Assembly: GCA_016938515.1 (NCBI GenBank)
Contig: JAFGUM010000348.1
Coordinates: 1 to 11,020, forward strand
DNA: 11,020 nucleotides
Direction of reading: 5' to 3'
Source: Spirochaetales bacterium
Lineage (GTDB): Bacteria > Spirochaetota > Spirochaetia > Treponematales > UBA12059
In this document: positions 1-6,482 of the stretch, piece by piece
Layout of the letters: every line of letters starts with the position of its first letter
How positions within the stretch are numbered: the first letter of the stretch is position 1
Notes under the pieces: model-generated
Told to the model about the DNA's origin: nothing
Seen by the model: only the letters and a program-made list of their open reading frames with translations
Database searches by the model: none
Translations under genes and position numbers: made by a program

Positions 1-748
1 AGTCGTAGCGCACCGGATCCTCTGGACTTAAGACGCGTAGCGCGGCAAGGGCTTCGCGGGCCGCCTTGAGGTCTGTAATGCCCCGGGTAAGCAGCCCAAG
101 GCGGCGGCACGCGGCGGCCATGTGCGTATCAAGGGGGACGACGAGGCGGCGCGGATCAGCGCCTCGCCACGGCCCCGGGTCCACGGCGTCGCGCCTTATC
201 ATCCAGCGAAGGTACAGGAACGATCGCTTGGCGGCTGAACCACGAGCGGGATCAGGGAACAGGTTGGGTCGCCACGACGCGGGGGCATGGGTGGCGAGCT
301 TGCGAACGAAGAGGGACAGAGCTGACGCGTAGTCGGCGTCGCCGGGTCTGTCCCCGCTGAGGAAAGCCCGCTCGAGACTGCCATGGCGCTCCCGGGTACT
401 TCTGATGGCGCACAGGAAGCTACCCACGTCGTTCTCGTCAAAGAAGCGGTACCGAAAGCCCCCCACAGCCGCGGCTATGGCTCCGTCGTCCATGCTGGCG
501 AGGGCTGCCGCGGGGTATGGGCCCAGCGGCGCGAGCACGCGCTCCACCGCCCTGACTATCAGGGGAGCGCTTCCGAGCGCAAGCGCGGCGGCGACGAGCC
601 CGGCAACCTCGATGTCCGCGGGCTCGGCGTAGCGCCGCACGACGGCCAACGGGTCGGGTTCCAGCCAGCGGGGGTCGTTGTAGCATTCGTACAGGTTTTC
701 CAGCCGCTCGCGGAGGCGCGCCTGCTCGACGGAGAGCGCCGGGATCAG
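1..748 (-). CDS. TIGR02757 (DUF2400) family protein, partial (C-terminus beyond left edge)
   Basis: I translated this frame by hand. It has no stop inside the window and runs off position 1 after about 249 codons, so only a short C-terminal tail should be missing. Family marks seen in order: the N-terminal LYECYNDPRWLEPDPLAVVRRY, D-I-E-V-A-G-L-V-A-A-A-L-A-L-G, a middle R-Y-R-F-F motif, SAAKRSFLYLRWMIRRD, then VVPLDTHMAAACRRLGLLTR (Asp codon at 128-130) and SPEDPVRYD at the edge. These match my memory of TIGR02757 proteins, which are usually about 230-280 aa and have no settled function. The start is unclear. No in-frame ATG, GTG or TTG lies between the conserved N-terminus and at least 110 bases upstream. 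CTG at 746-748, overlapping the stop of the upstream TPR gene, is the nearest candidate. The gene is the last seen of a minus-strand operon and is probably translated by coupling. The family call is fairly safe; the start is a guess. Confidence 0.82.
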   Translation of the reverse strand, partial: MIPALSVEQARLRERLENLYECYNDPRWLEPDPLAVVRRYAEPADIEVAGLVAAALALGSAPLIVRAVERVLAPLGPYPAAALASMDDGAIAAAVGGFRYRFFDENDVGSFLCAIRSTRERHGSLERAFLSGDRPGDADYASALSLFVRKLATHAPASWRPNLFPDPARGSAAKRSFLYLRWMIRRDAVDPGPWRGADPRRLVVPLDTHMAAACRRLGLLTRGITDLKAAREALAALRVLSPEDPVRYD

Positions 749-2445
749 GGTATGGCCACGCCCAGCTGGACGAGGACCTCGCGGCGCTCGACTATGTCGG
801 GTCGCTCCGGGGCTATGGCCAGGGCCTGTTTTAGGTAGAACCGCGCGCGCTGGTAGTCGGCTTTCCTCACGTATATGTCGGACATCGCGGCGAGCGCGTC
901 TACGTTCATGCCGTTCTCTACGAGGGCGGAGCGCAGAGACGACAGCGCCGCGTCGTCTCCAGCCTGGAGCCTCGACTGAAGCCAGAACAGGCTTGACCGG
1001 TACGCCGACGAACCGGGCCCCTTGAGAAGCTCCGCGATCAGCTTGCCGGCGGCTTCCTTCGCGCTTCCTTCGACGAGCGCCGTGGCCCAGGCTATGGCAG
1101 CCTGCTCGGAGGAAGGCTCCCTGGTTCGCCATGTCCGGGCCAGTACAGCGGCGTCGTCCATCCTGCCTGCTCCGCGGTACGCCTTGTACAACGACTCGTA
1201 GTCGTCGAAGTCGCCGCCGATGGCGAGTATCGAGTCGGCTCGAGCCGCGGCGGAAACATACGTGCCGGATGCCAGCTCGGCAGCCAGCAGGATGCGCAGT
1301 GCCCGGGTAGACGTCGGATCCGCCGCAAGCGCCTTGTTGGCAAAGGCCACGGCCTCGGCTTTCTCGCCGGCGTCGCCCTTCCAGAACACCTCGGCCGCGT
1401 ACAGAACCATCTCGGCGTCGTCTGGATAGCGCGCGAGGCCGGTTCGCAGGGCGGCAGCCGCGGCAGCCCTGTCTTTTGTGCTTTCCATAGCGCTGCGGGC
1501 GCGCAGGAGGATATACAGCCTGTCGGTGGGATTGATGCTCGCGTACGCGTCGAGCAGTGACGCTGCCTGCTTGAACTCTCCGCGCTCTATGAGGAGGTGC
1601 GCGCGCATAAGCGCGAATCGGGAATCGAGGGGGTCGTCGAGCAGCACCGCAGTTACGAGAGGCATGGCCTCGTCCCAGCGTCCAGCGGCGTAGAGAGCCT
1701 GAGCCTCTATCCTGCGGTACGCCGCGCTACCGGCTATCGGGGAACTCAAGCCCTTCAGCACGCTGAGCGCCGCGTCCCCCTGCCCTGTTTCCACGAGCAT
1801 GCGAGCCCTGCCGAGCGTCGCCGGGTAGCAGTCAGCAGCGGCGGATTCAGCCCTCGTGTACGCCGACAACGCCCCGGACATATCCCCGGATCGCTCGAGC
1901 GCTATGCCCCGGGCGACGTCTCCCGCCGCCGAGGGCAGACCAAAGCGGCCAAAGCGCTCCATCGCCGCGAGCGTGGTGCCAGCAGCCGCGGCCGTCTTGA
2001 GCCTGAATATGGACAGCGCGGGAAACAGTTCAAGAAGTGGCCCCGCGTCTCCGCCAGGCGAGCCGGGCTTGCCGTTGCGCGCGTCAATAAAAGCGCGAAC
2101 GAGCGGTGAATCGGGAGGAGAAATCGAGCTGGGCGGCAAGGTTCCGGCTAGTTCCGGGTACACGAGCCTCGCCATTTCGTATGAAATCCATCCATACGCG
2201 AGAGCGTCGCCAGCTGGCAATCCAGTGCTTTTCTCGGCCAGTTCTACCGCCTTTTCCAGCGAGGAGGGGCTGCCAAGCGCGATAAGCGACTCCATCTCGC
2301 TTCTCTCCGCCATAACCCGCGATGCCTCGCTCGACGCGCCGAGCGACGTGCCTGGCCGCGCCGGCGGATCGCCGACACACGATGACAGTACGGCAACTAC
2401 CGCAGACAGCGACAGAACAAACACGGGGAAACGTCGGCGGCTCAT
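745..2445 (-). CDS. TPR-repeat lipoprotein
   Basis: This encodes 566 aa. Residues 1-23 form a lipoprotein signal: a basic start (MSRRRF), a hydrophobic core and the lipobox L-S-S-C with Cys23, a relaxed form common in spirochaetes. The rest is alanine-rich and helical, built from degenerate 34-residue TPR-like units from about residue 190 to 550. The clearest is the last (about 515-552), with the motif YVRKADYQRARFYLKQALAI. TPR arrays bind other proteins, so the product is probably a lipid-anchored periplasmic scaffold or assembly factor. The partner is not visible. The start ATG at 2443-2445 overlaps the stop of the upstream membrane-protein gene as ATGA, with GGAG seven bases upstream, which supports this start. 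Its stop at 745-747 overlaps or abuts the TIGR02757 gene. The TPR lipoprotein call is solid; the exact role is unknown. Confidence 0.88.
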   Translation of the reverse strand: MSRRRFPVFVLSLSAVVAVLSSCVGDPPARPGTSLGASSEASRVMAERSEMESLIALGSPSSLEKAVELAEKSTGLPAGDALAYGWISYEMARLVYPELAGTLPPSSISPPDSPLVRAFIDARNGKPGSPGGDAGPLLELFPALSIFRLKTAAAAGTTLAAMERFGRFGLPSAAGDVARGIALERSGDMSGALSAYTRAESAAADCYPATLGRARMLVETGQGDAALSVLKGLSSPIAGSAAYRRIEAQALYAAGRWDEAMPLVTAVLLDDPLDSRFALMRAHLLIERGEFKQAASLLDAYASINPTDRLYILLRARSAMESTKDRAAAAAALRTGLARYPDDAEMVLYAAEVFWKGDAGEKAEAVAFANKALAADPTSTRALRILLAAELASGTYVSAAARADSILAIGGDFDDYESLYKAYRGAGRMDDAAVLARTWRTREPSSEQAAIAWATALVEGSAKEAAGKLIAELLKGPGSSAYRSSLFWLQSRLQAGDDAALSSLRSALVENGMNVDALAAMSDIYVRKADYQRARFYLKQALAIAPERPDIVERREVLVQLGVAIP

Positions 2446-3026
2446 GACGAGTCTCCGCCGGCATCGGGGGGAGAATCTGCGCGGGCTTCAACGCTGCCCC
2501 GTATGGGCTTGCGCCTCAGCAGCCACACGACTATCAGCAGCAGCCCCGCCGCTATAAACAGCGCTGGCCACCACATCGATATAAACGTCTTGAACCGGAT
2601 AGAGCTGAAGCCAAAGGAGAAAATGGAAAAGAACAGCCCGAGCAGCACAAAAGACGCGGACACCACGAGCGATGATGGCCGCGGCCTGCCGTACTTGTAC
2701 ACGCTGGTCGCCAGAACGCTTATACCCATGACGATGGCGAATAGCGGCCAGTAATCGGCTACGCTCGCGTGCAAGAGCGAGGCGGTAAAGCGCACGAGGG
2801 CACCGGAAGCGCCCAGCGACCCGCAGAAGAACCACACTGAATTCCATCTGTTCACTGCGGAAAAGTACGTTGCCAGAACCCCGGCGGCTATGATCACGAG
2901 TGGCCCAAACACCACCCGGACGCTTACCCACCCAGTGGTAAGAACGAGCAATCCAGCCCCGAGCGCCATAGACACCACGGCGATAGAGAAGAGCAGGTGA
3001 TACGTATTCATCTTTCGCCGGTCCAT
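2442..3026 (-). CDS. Multi-pass inner-membrane protein, LiaI/LiaF-TM or DUF5668-like
   Basis: This encodes 194 aa, with about six predicted membrane helices near residues 10-32, 35-57, 63-86, 91-110, 119-141 and 150-170, followed by a basic RRK stop and a short acidic, proline-rich tail. Three helices share a pattern of Pro plus small and aliphatic residues (G-P-L-V-I-I-A-A-G, W-P-L-F-A-I-V-M-G, W-P-A-L-F-I-A-A-G). It resembles the W-P-L-x-x-I-x-x-G signature of LiaI/LiaF transmembrane and DUF5668-type proteins, which suggests internal repetition. I cannot assign a function. ATG 3024-3026 has GGGGG about nine bases upstream. An alternative ATG at 3009-3011 would remove five residues. The gene heads the minus-strand operon and couples by ATGA to the TPR lipoprotein, so the two may work at the same membrane site. 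Confidence 0.82.
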   Translation of the reverse strand: MDRRKMNTYHLLFSIAVVSMALGAGLLVLTTGWVSVRVVFGPLVIIAAGVLATYFSAVNRWNSVWFFCGSLGASGALVRFTASLLHASVADYWPLFAIVMGISVLATSVYKYGRPRPSSLVVSASFVLLGLFFSIFSFGFSSIRFKTFISMWWPALFIAAGLLLIVVWLLRRKPIRGSVEARADSPPDAGGDSS

Positions 3027-3045
3027 CCAGTAACCCCCACTTTAT

Positions 3046-3075
3046 AGTGTAGCGACAAATCCGATTCCTTGCCAA
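3046..3075 (-). promoter_or_regulatory. Candidate sigma-70-type promoter for the minus-strand operon
   Basis: Read on the minus strand, TTGGCA (3070-3075) is followed after 18 bases by TACACT (3046-3051). Transcription would start some 15 bases before the first gene. On the opposite strand TATAGT (3043-3048) could act as the -10 box of the divergent lipoprotein operon, but no good -35 box lies at the right distance. The match is by eye only, in a 62-bp divergent gap where promoters are expected. Confidence 0.4.
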
Positions 3076-3088
3076 CGGTAAACGGCGC

Positions 3089-4150
3089 GTGATACAGTTT
3101 CGTATGATTCGCGTACAGATTGCCATGCTGGCGATCCTTCTATCCTTGCCCCTTCTGGGTTGCTCCTCTCCCCGGGACTACTTTATTGAAGTTCCAGGAG
3201 CGGACTCCAGACAACTGAGTGACCTTTTTACCCTCCTAGACTCAGGCACCCTGGGAGTGGAGGAGCGCTACGCTGTAATACAGAAAATTTCTACGTCGCT
3301 GGCCAACGCGGAAGACTATCCGCGCCTCGTGGATTTCCTGTCGGGGGTGGTGGCGGACGACCCCGAAGGTCCGTACAACGCCAGGTACCTCCTGAGCATC
3401 GCCTGGGCGTACGCCAGACAGGGCGCCGATGAGGTTGCGGCGCTGTACTATGATCGTATCGTCAAAAATTATCCAGATCTTAGCGTAGGCGGCGAGTCCA
3501 TTCACGTCGCCTGCCTCAGGCGCCTTATTCGACTCGTAGACGATCCGGCACGGCGCATAGAATTCAGGCGCGAGCTCATCTCCAGATTTCCCGATACAGT
3601 AGATATGGGAACCGAACTGTTCCTCCTCGGCAATGATTACGAGTCTCTGGGTGACTGGGACGCGGCCCTGGACGCGTATCGCCGCTTCCTGCCCGCTTTC
3701 GCCAATGACGTACCGGGTCACCCTGACGCGCTCCAGTACGCCAGGCTGTTCATTGACCTGGCCACCATACGAAAAGACTGGACGTACGAGACGCTAGACG
3801 AGCTCCTCAATGCCATTTCGGTGGCTATGGCTACCGGAAACCATCGCGCCATTTCGCGTATACGCGCCAAGGTTGGTTTTTTCGCGATGGACTGGTACCA
3901 GGACAAAGATGACGGCAACAGCCAGGTCCTTTTCGATTTCGCGGCGTTCATGTCGGGCAGCCGCATCCAGCGGGCGCCAAGCCTGGACCCCAGCTCCAAC
4001 TCCCGCGAAGCCTTCCTGCGAACCTGGGGATGGACGGAGCGCATTTCAGTCTGGTACCTGTACTTCCGCAAGGTAGACTTTCCCGCTGACCCCGAGGTGC
4101 ACGGCCGCTGGGAGTGGGCTGGCATCTATTTTGGCGAGAAGATGCAATGA
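3089..4150 (+). CDS. TPR-like lipoprotein, first gene of the MltD operon
   Basis: This encodes 353 aa from GTG 3089, or 348 aa from ATG 3104. Neither start has a good ribosome site, and both give a clear lipoprotein signal (hydrophobic core, then L-L-G-C; Cys25 or Cys20). The mature part has two TPR-like hairpins, near residues 98-130 (AWAYARQGADEVAALYYDRI) and 173-202 (LGNDYESLGDWDAALDAYRR). The C-terminal third is tryptophan- and aromatic-rich and unfamiliar. It is probably a lipid-anchored periplasmic protein. Its stop overlaps the start of the lytic transglycosylase gene as ATGA, so the pair are translationally coupled. By analogy with TPR lipoproteins that help place cell-wall enzymes (for example NlpI in E. 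coli, which binds endopeptidases), it may localise or control the transglycosylase. That role is inference; I do not recognise the family by name. Confidence 0.85.
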   Translation: MIQFRMIRVQIAMLAILLSLPLLGCSSPRDYFIEVPGADSRQLSDLFTLLDSGTLGVEERYAVIQKISTSLANAEDYPRLVDFLSGVVADDPEGPYNARYLLSIAWAYARQGADEVAALYYDRIVKNYPDLSVGGESIHVACLRRLIRLVDDPARRIEFRRELISRFPDTVDMGTELFLLGNDYESLGDWDAALDAYRRFLPAFANDVPGHPDALQYARLFIDLATIRKDWTYETLDELLNAISVAMATGNHRAISRIRAKVGFFAMDWYQDKDDGNSQVLFDFAAFMSGSRIQRAPSLDPSSNSREAFLRTWGWTERISVWYLYFRKVDFPADPEVHGRWEWAGIYFGEKMQ

Positions 4151-5505
4151 CGACGGCATCCAGGGCGCTGTTGCCCGCAGCGCTGCTACTCTGCGCTCCG
4201 CTGACCACCATAGCTGCTTCGGATGCGGCTACGCCACCGGCCGTGGCGGCGTTTGCCAACGCGACCGGGGACGCCCTGGAAGAAACGCGGGAGCCGGAAA
4301 CAAGGCCGTTGCGAAGCCAGGCTTCCGACATTCCCGAGCTGGCGCATCACGCGGGGACAGAGCGCTACCGCCTGCCGTTGCCGTTTGGCGAACCGCAGTT
4401 CGAGCGTTTCCGCGCGGCTTACCTGAGTTCCGGCGGCACGCAGTGGCTCGAAGCCGTCTACGAGCGTTCGCGTCCGTACGCTTCGTACGTATACGAGCGC
4501 ATACGGTACTACGGAGCCCCCGAAGAACTGTTCTTCTTGCCATTCATAGAGTCGGAGTACACAGCCCGCGCGGTAAGCCGCTCAGGCGCGTCAGGGCTCT
4601 GGCAGTTTATGCGGAACAGCGTCGGCGGCTACGACATGCGCATAGACGAGTGGCTGGACGAGCGCCGCGACTTCATGAAATCCACCGACGCCGCCCTCCG
4701 CAAGCTCATGTCCAACTACGAGCGCTTTGGGGACTGGTTGCTGGCCATCGCCGCGTATAACTGCGGCGCCGGCGCGATGGACAGGGCCATAAAAGCCGGA
4801 GGAACGAGGGACTACTGGGCGCTCAGGGACAAGGCGCTACTGCCCCCCGAAACGGCCGCGTACATTCCAAAGTTTCTCGCCGTCGTATCGGTGGCCATGC
4901 ACGCCGGACGCAACGGGCTATCGCTTACCTGGAGCCCCACGGTATCCTGGGTGCGCGTACCCCTCGAGCGACCCGTAGACGTGGAGATGCTCGCATCCGC
5001 AGCGGGTGTACCGCCGGAGCTGATGCGCCTCGGCAACGCCGAGCTGCGCTACGGCGTGTCACCACCCGAGGGGCGCTACGAAATAAAGGTTCCCGCCGAG
5101 TTCGAAGCACGAGTCCGCGCGGCAATGGCTTCCACGGCGCAGCTGATGAACGTCTACGTGCACTCGGTTCGGTCGGGGGACACGGTCTCGGCGCTGTCGG
5201 CGCACTACGAGGTTCCCGTAGCGATGATAGCCAGGATGAATCCGGGACTCAACCCGGACGTAATACGCATTGGCCAGCGTATCGCGGTGCCCGCGTTCAA
5301 GGAAAAAAAGCCATACATAGCGGAACGTCCCTCGGGAGACGAGCTGTCGTTTACCGGCCGCTACACCGTTGTCAAGGGTGACACACTGTGGAACATATCG
5401 CTCCGGTACGGTGTTCAACCAGAGCTGCTCGCCGAGAAGAACAACCTGACGCTTGAAAGCGTGTTGCGCGAAGGTCTGGCACTGTTCGTGCCGATACTGA
5501 AGTAA
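4147..5505 (+). CDS. mltD: MltD-type membrane-bound lytic murein transglycosylase with two LysM domains
   Basis: Lytic transglycosylases cut the MurNAc-GlcNAc bond of peptidoglycan, leaving a 1,6-anhydroMurNAc end, in the periplasm. This 452-aa protein has a signal peptide (about 1-24, probable cleavage after T-I-A-A-S; no convincing lipobox), an SLT domain at about 120-250 and two LysM domains at about 336-382 and 404-450. In the SLT domain F-I-E-S-E-Y carries the predicted catalytic Glu135, followed by SRSGASGLWQFM, DEWLDERRDFMKSTDA, the AAYNCGAG motif near 202-209 and ETAAYIPKFLAV, all typical of MltD. The LysM cores read VRSGDTVSALSAHYEVP and VVKGDTLWNISLRYGV. I chose ATG 4147 over an earlier in-frame GTG at 4114 because it makes the ATGA overlap with the lipoprotein, follows GAGAAGA and starts a proper signal peptide. 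It couples by TAATG to the next gene. E. coli MltD is a lipoprotein of the same size (452 aa), whereas this one lacks a lipobox. Confidence 0.92.
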   Translation: MTTASRALLPAALLLCAPLTTIAASDAATPPAVAAFANATGDALEETREPETRPLRSQASDIPELAHHAGTERYRLPLPFGEPQFERFRAAYLSSGGTQWLEAVYERSRPYASYVYERIRYYGAPEELFFLPFIESEYTARAVSRSGASGLWQFMRNSVGGYDMRIDEWLDERRDFMKSTDAALRKLMSNYERFGDWLLAIAAYNCGAGAMDRAIKAGGTRDYWALRDKALLPPETAAYIPKFLAVVSVAMHAGRNGLSLTWSPTVSWVRVPLERPVDVEMLASAAGVPPELMRLGNAELRYGVSPPEGRYEIKVPAEFEARVRAAMASTAQLMNVYVHSVRSGDTVSALSAHYEVPVAMIARMNPGLNPDVIRIGQRIAVPAFKEKKPYIAERPSGDELSFTGRYTVVKGDTLWNISLRYGVQPELLAEKNNLTLESVLREGLALFVPILK

Positions 5506-6434
5506 TGAGAACCACCGTACGCGGCCCCCGCGGCATACGCGGCTTACGCGGTACCCGCGACACGCTGCGGGCGTGCGCCCTGCTCGTGCTGCTGCCGCTG
5601 TCTACTGCCAGGCCCACAACCTACGCGTCTCCCGCCGTCGATGGGCTGATGCCTTCACAGCGATCCGAGGTCGTCGTCGACTGGACAAACGGCATGATAC
5701 GCGCCAACGCGGAGCTGGAGCTCGCCTCGAGCGGACTCAGGCTGCCTTCTGGCCGCGCCGAAGCGGAGAACCGCCTGGAGTCGATGATGCCAGACCTCGT
5801 CCGCGAGGTGGTTCTGGGCATAGAGCTTGATTCATGGCGCACGGTTGCCGAGAGCCTTGACGATGGTACCCTGGACCCGGCTGCCTTCGAAGACTTCCTG
5901 GAAAACGGCACACGCACGCGCTCGACTATGAGCCGTGACCTCAAAACGCTCGTGGCAACCTTTGAATGGGAACTATCACGACTCGGCGCGCTCTACGTGC
6001 GCCACAGCGTGCCTATAGACCTGCCCTCAGCGTCCGCCTACGTGCCCACCAAGCCGTACACGGGAATCGTCGTCTACATCAAGGGAGAATACGCGGTTCG
6101 GGGAGAACACCGCACAGACCAGATACATCCCTGTGTATTCCCGCGGCTGTTCGACGAAGCGATGACGCCGATACTGGAACGGAACCTGATGCAACCAGAG
6201 GCCCTGCGCGCCTGGGGCGCGGTCGCGTACGCGACCAGCCTCGACGACCCGGTCGTCGAGGCCAGGGCCGGCGGCGCGCCTCTGCGCGTCGTGGCTTCCA
6301 GCATATTCGGCTCGCGCCGCACCGACGCTGTCCTCCGCGTAGATGACGCCCTCAAGATCCTGGGCTCAGCGGAAAACCGCGAGCTCATACGATCTGGCAA
6401 GGTAGTGTTCGTGATAGACGACCGCTACCTGTAA
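5505..6434 (+). CDS. Secreted LPP20/FlgT-like protein of unknown function
   Basis: This encodes 309 aa. The N-terminus has an unusually long Arg/Gly-rich region (residues 6-18) before a short hydrophobic segment (22-34), with likely cleavage near Y-A-S-P at 40-43. After that come a segment starting V-V-V-D-W-T-N-G (56-63), an SGRAEAENR stretch (82-90) and a C-terminal half with PYTGIVVYIKGEY (184-196), IHPCVFPRLFDE (207-218), W-G-A-V-A-Y-A (237-243), APLRVVASSIFGSRRTDAVL (258-277) and VDDALKI...GKVVFVID. This layout (TGL-type strand, Pxhl.DE, Y-G-like turn, P-L-x-V-x-A, T-D-hhh-DDA, G-x-V-hhh-hD) matches my memory of LPP20/FlgT-related secreted proteins, often seen in spirochaetes. Their function is unsettled; some relatives belong to the flagellar envelope machinery. 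ATG 5505-5507 shares a base with the mltD stop (TAATG), so expression is probably coupled to it. The secreted call is fair; the family link is tentative. Confidence 0.78.
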   Translation: MRTTVRGPRGIRGLRGTRDTLRACALLVLLPLSTARPTTYASPAVDGLMPSQRSEVVVDWTNGMIRANAELELASSGLRLPSGRAEAENRLESMMPDLVREVVLGIELDSWRTVAESLDDGTLDPAAFEDFLENGTRTRSTMSRDLKTLVATFEWELSRLGALYVRHSVPIDLPSASAYVPTKPYTGIVVYIKGEYAVRGEHRTDQIHPCVFPRLFDEAMTPILERNLMQPEALRAWGAVAYATSLDDPVVEARAGGAPLRVVASSIFGSRRTDAVLRVDDALKILGSAENRELIRSGKVVFVIDDRYL

Positions 6435-6482
6435 GGCTCCTGGCGCAAGCCAGGAACCTGGCGTAAGCCAGGAACCTGGCGT
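6435..6482. repeat. 18-bp tandem repeat forming two small hairpins between convergent genes
   Basis: The gap between the stop of the plus-strand operon and the stop of the M20 gene is filled by CCTGGCGYAAGCCAGGAA, present at 6439-6456 and 6457-6474, plus a third, broken copy from 6475 that runs into the M20 stop codon. Copies one and two each fold into a 6-7 bp stem (CCTGGC/GCCAGG) with a four-base loop: GCAA at 6445-6448 and GTAA at 6463-6466. Read as plus-strand RNA both are GNRA tetraloops closed by C-G. No run of T follows on either strand, so this is not a standard intrinsic terminator. It could stabilise 3' ends of both mRNAs or be a REP-like element. Confidence 0.75.

Noticed and set aside
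383..838. 151-aa plus-strand reading frame
   Set aside because: It lies opposite the TIGR02757 gene, whose family motifs are clear; its own sequence is Arg/Gly/Ala-rich without any pattern, typical of a GC-rich shadow frame.
1856..2557. 233-aa plus-strand reading frame across two minus-strand genes
   Set aside because: It is Ser/Ala-rich with no domain, and it crosses the ATGA junction of two well-supported genes on the other strand.
3069..3078. TTGCCAACGG shared with the terminator stem at the right edge
   Set aside because: A 10-base match without further similarity is expected by chance and has no shared context.
2488..3126. 212-aa minus-strand frame overlapping the membrane-protein gene
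   Set aside because: It is in another frame, rich in Arg with no helices; the 2442-3026 frame has regular membrane helices and couples to the next gene.
4114..4146. Earlier GTG start for the lytic transglycosylase
   Set aside because: It would put acidic and aromatic residues (G-W-H-L-F-W-R-E-D) before the signal peptide and lengthen the overlap; ATG 4147 fits the coupling and the signal better.
6435..6482. CRISPR array or intrinsic terminator at the hairpin repeat
   Set aside because: The units are 18 bp and directly adjacent with no spacers, and neither strand has a T-run after the stems.
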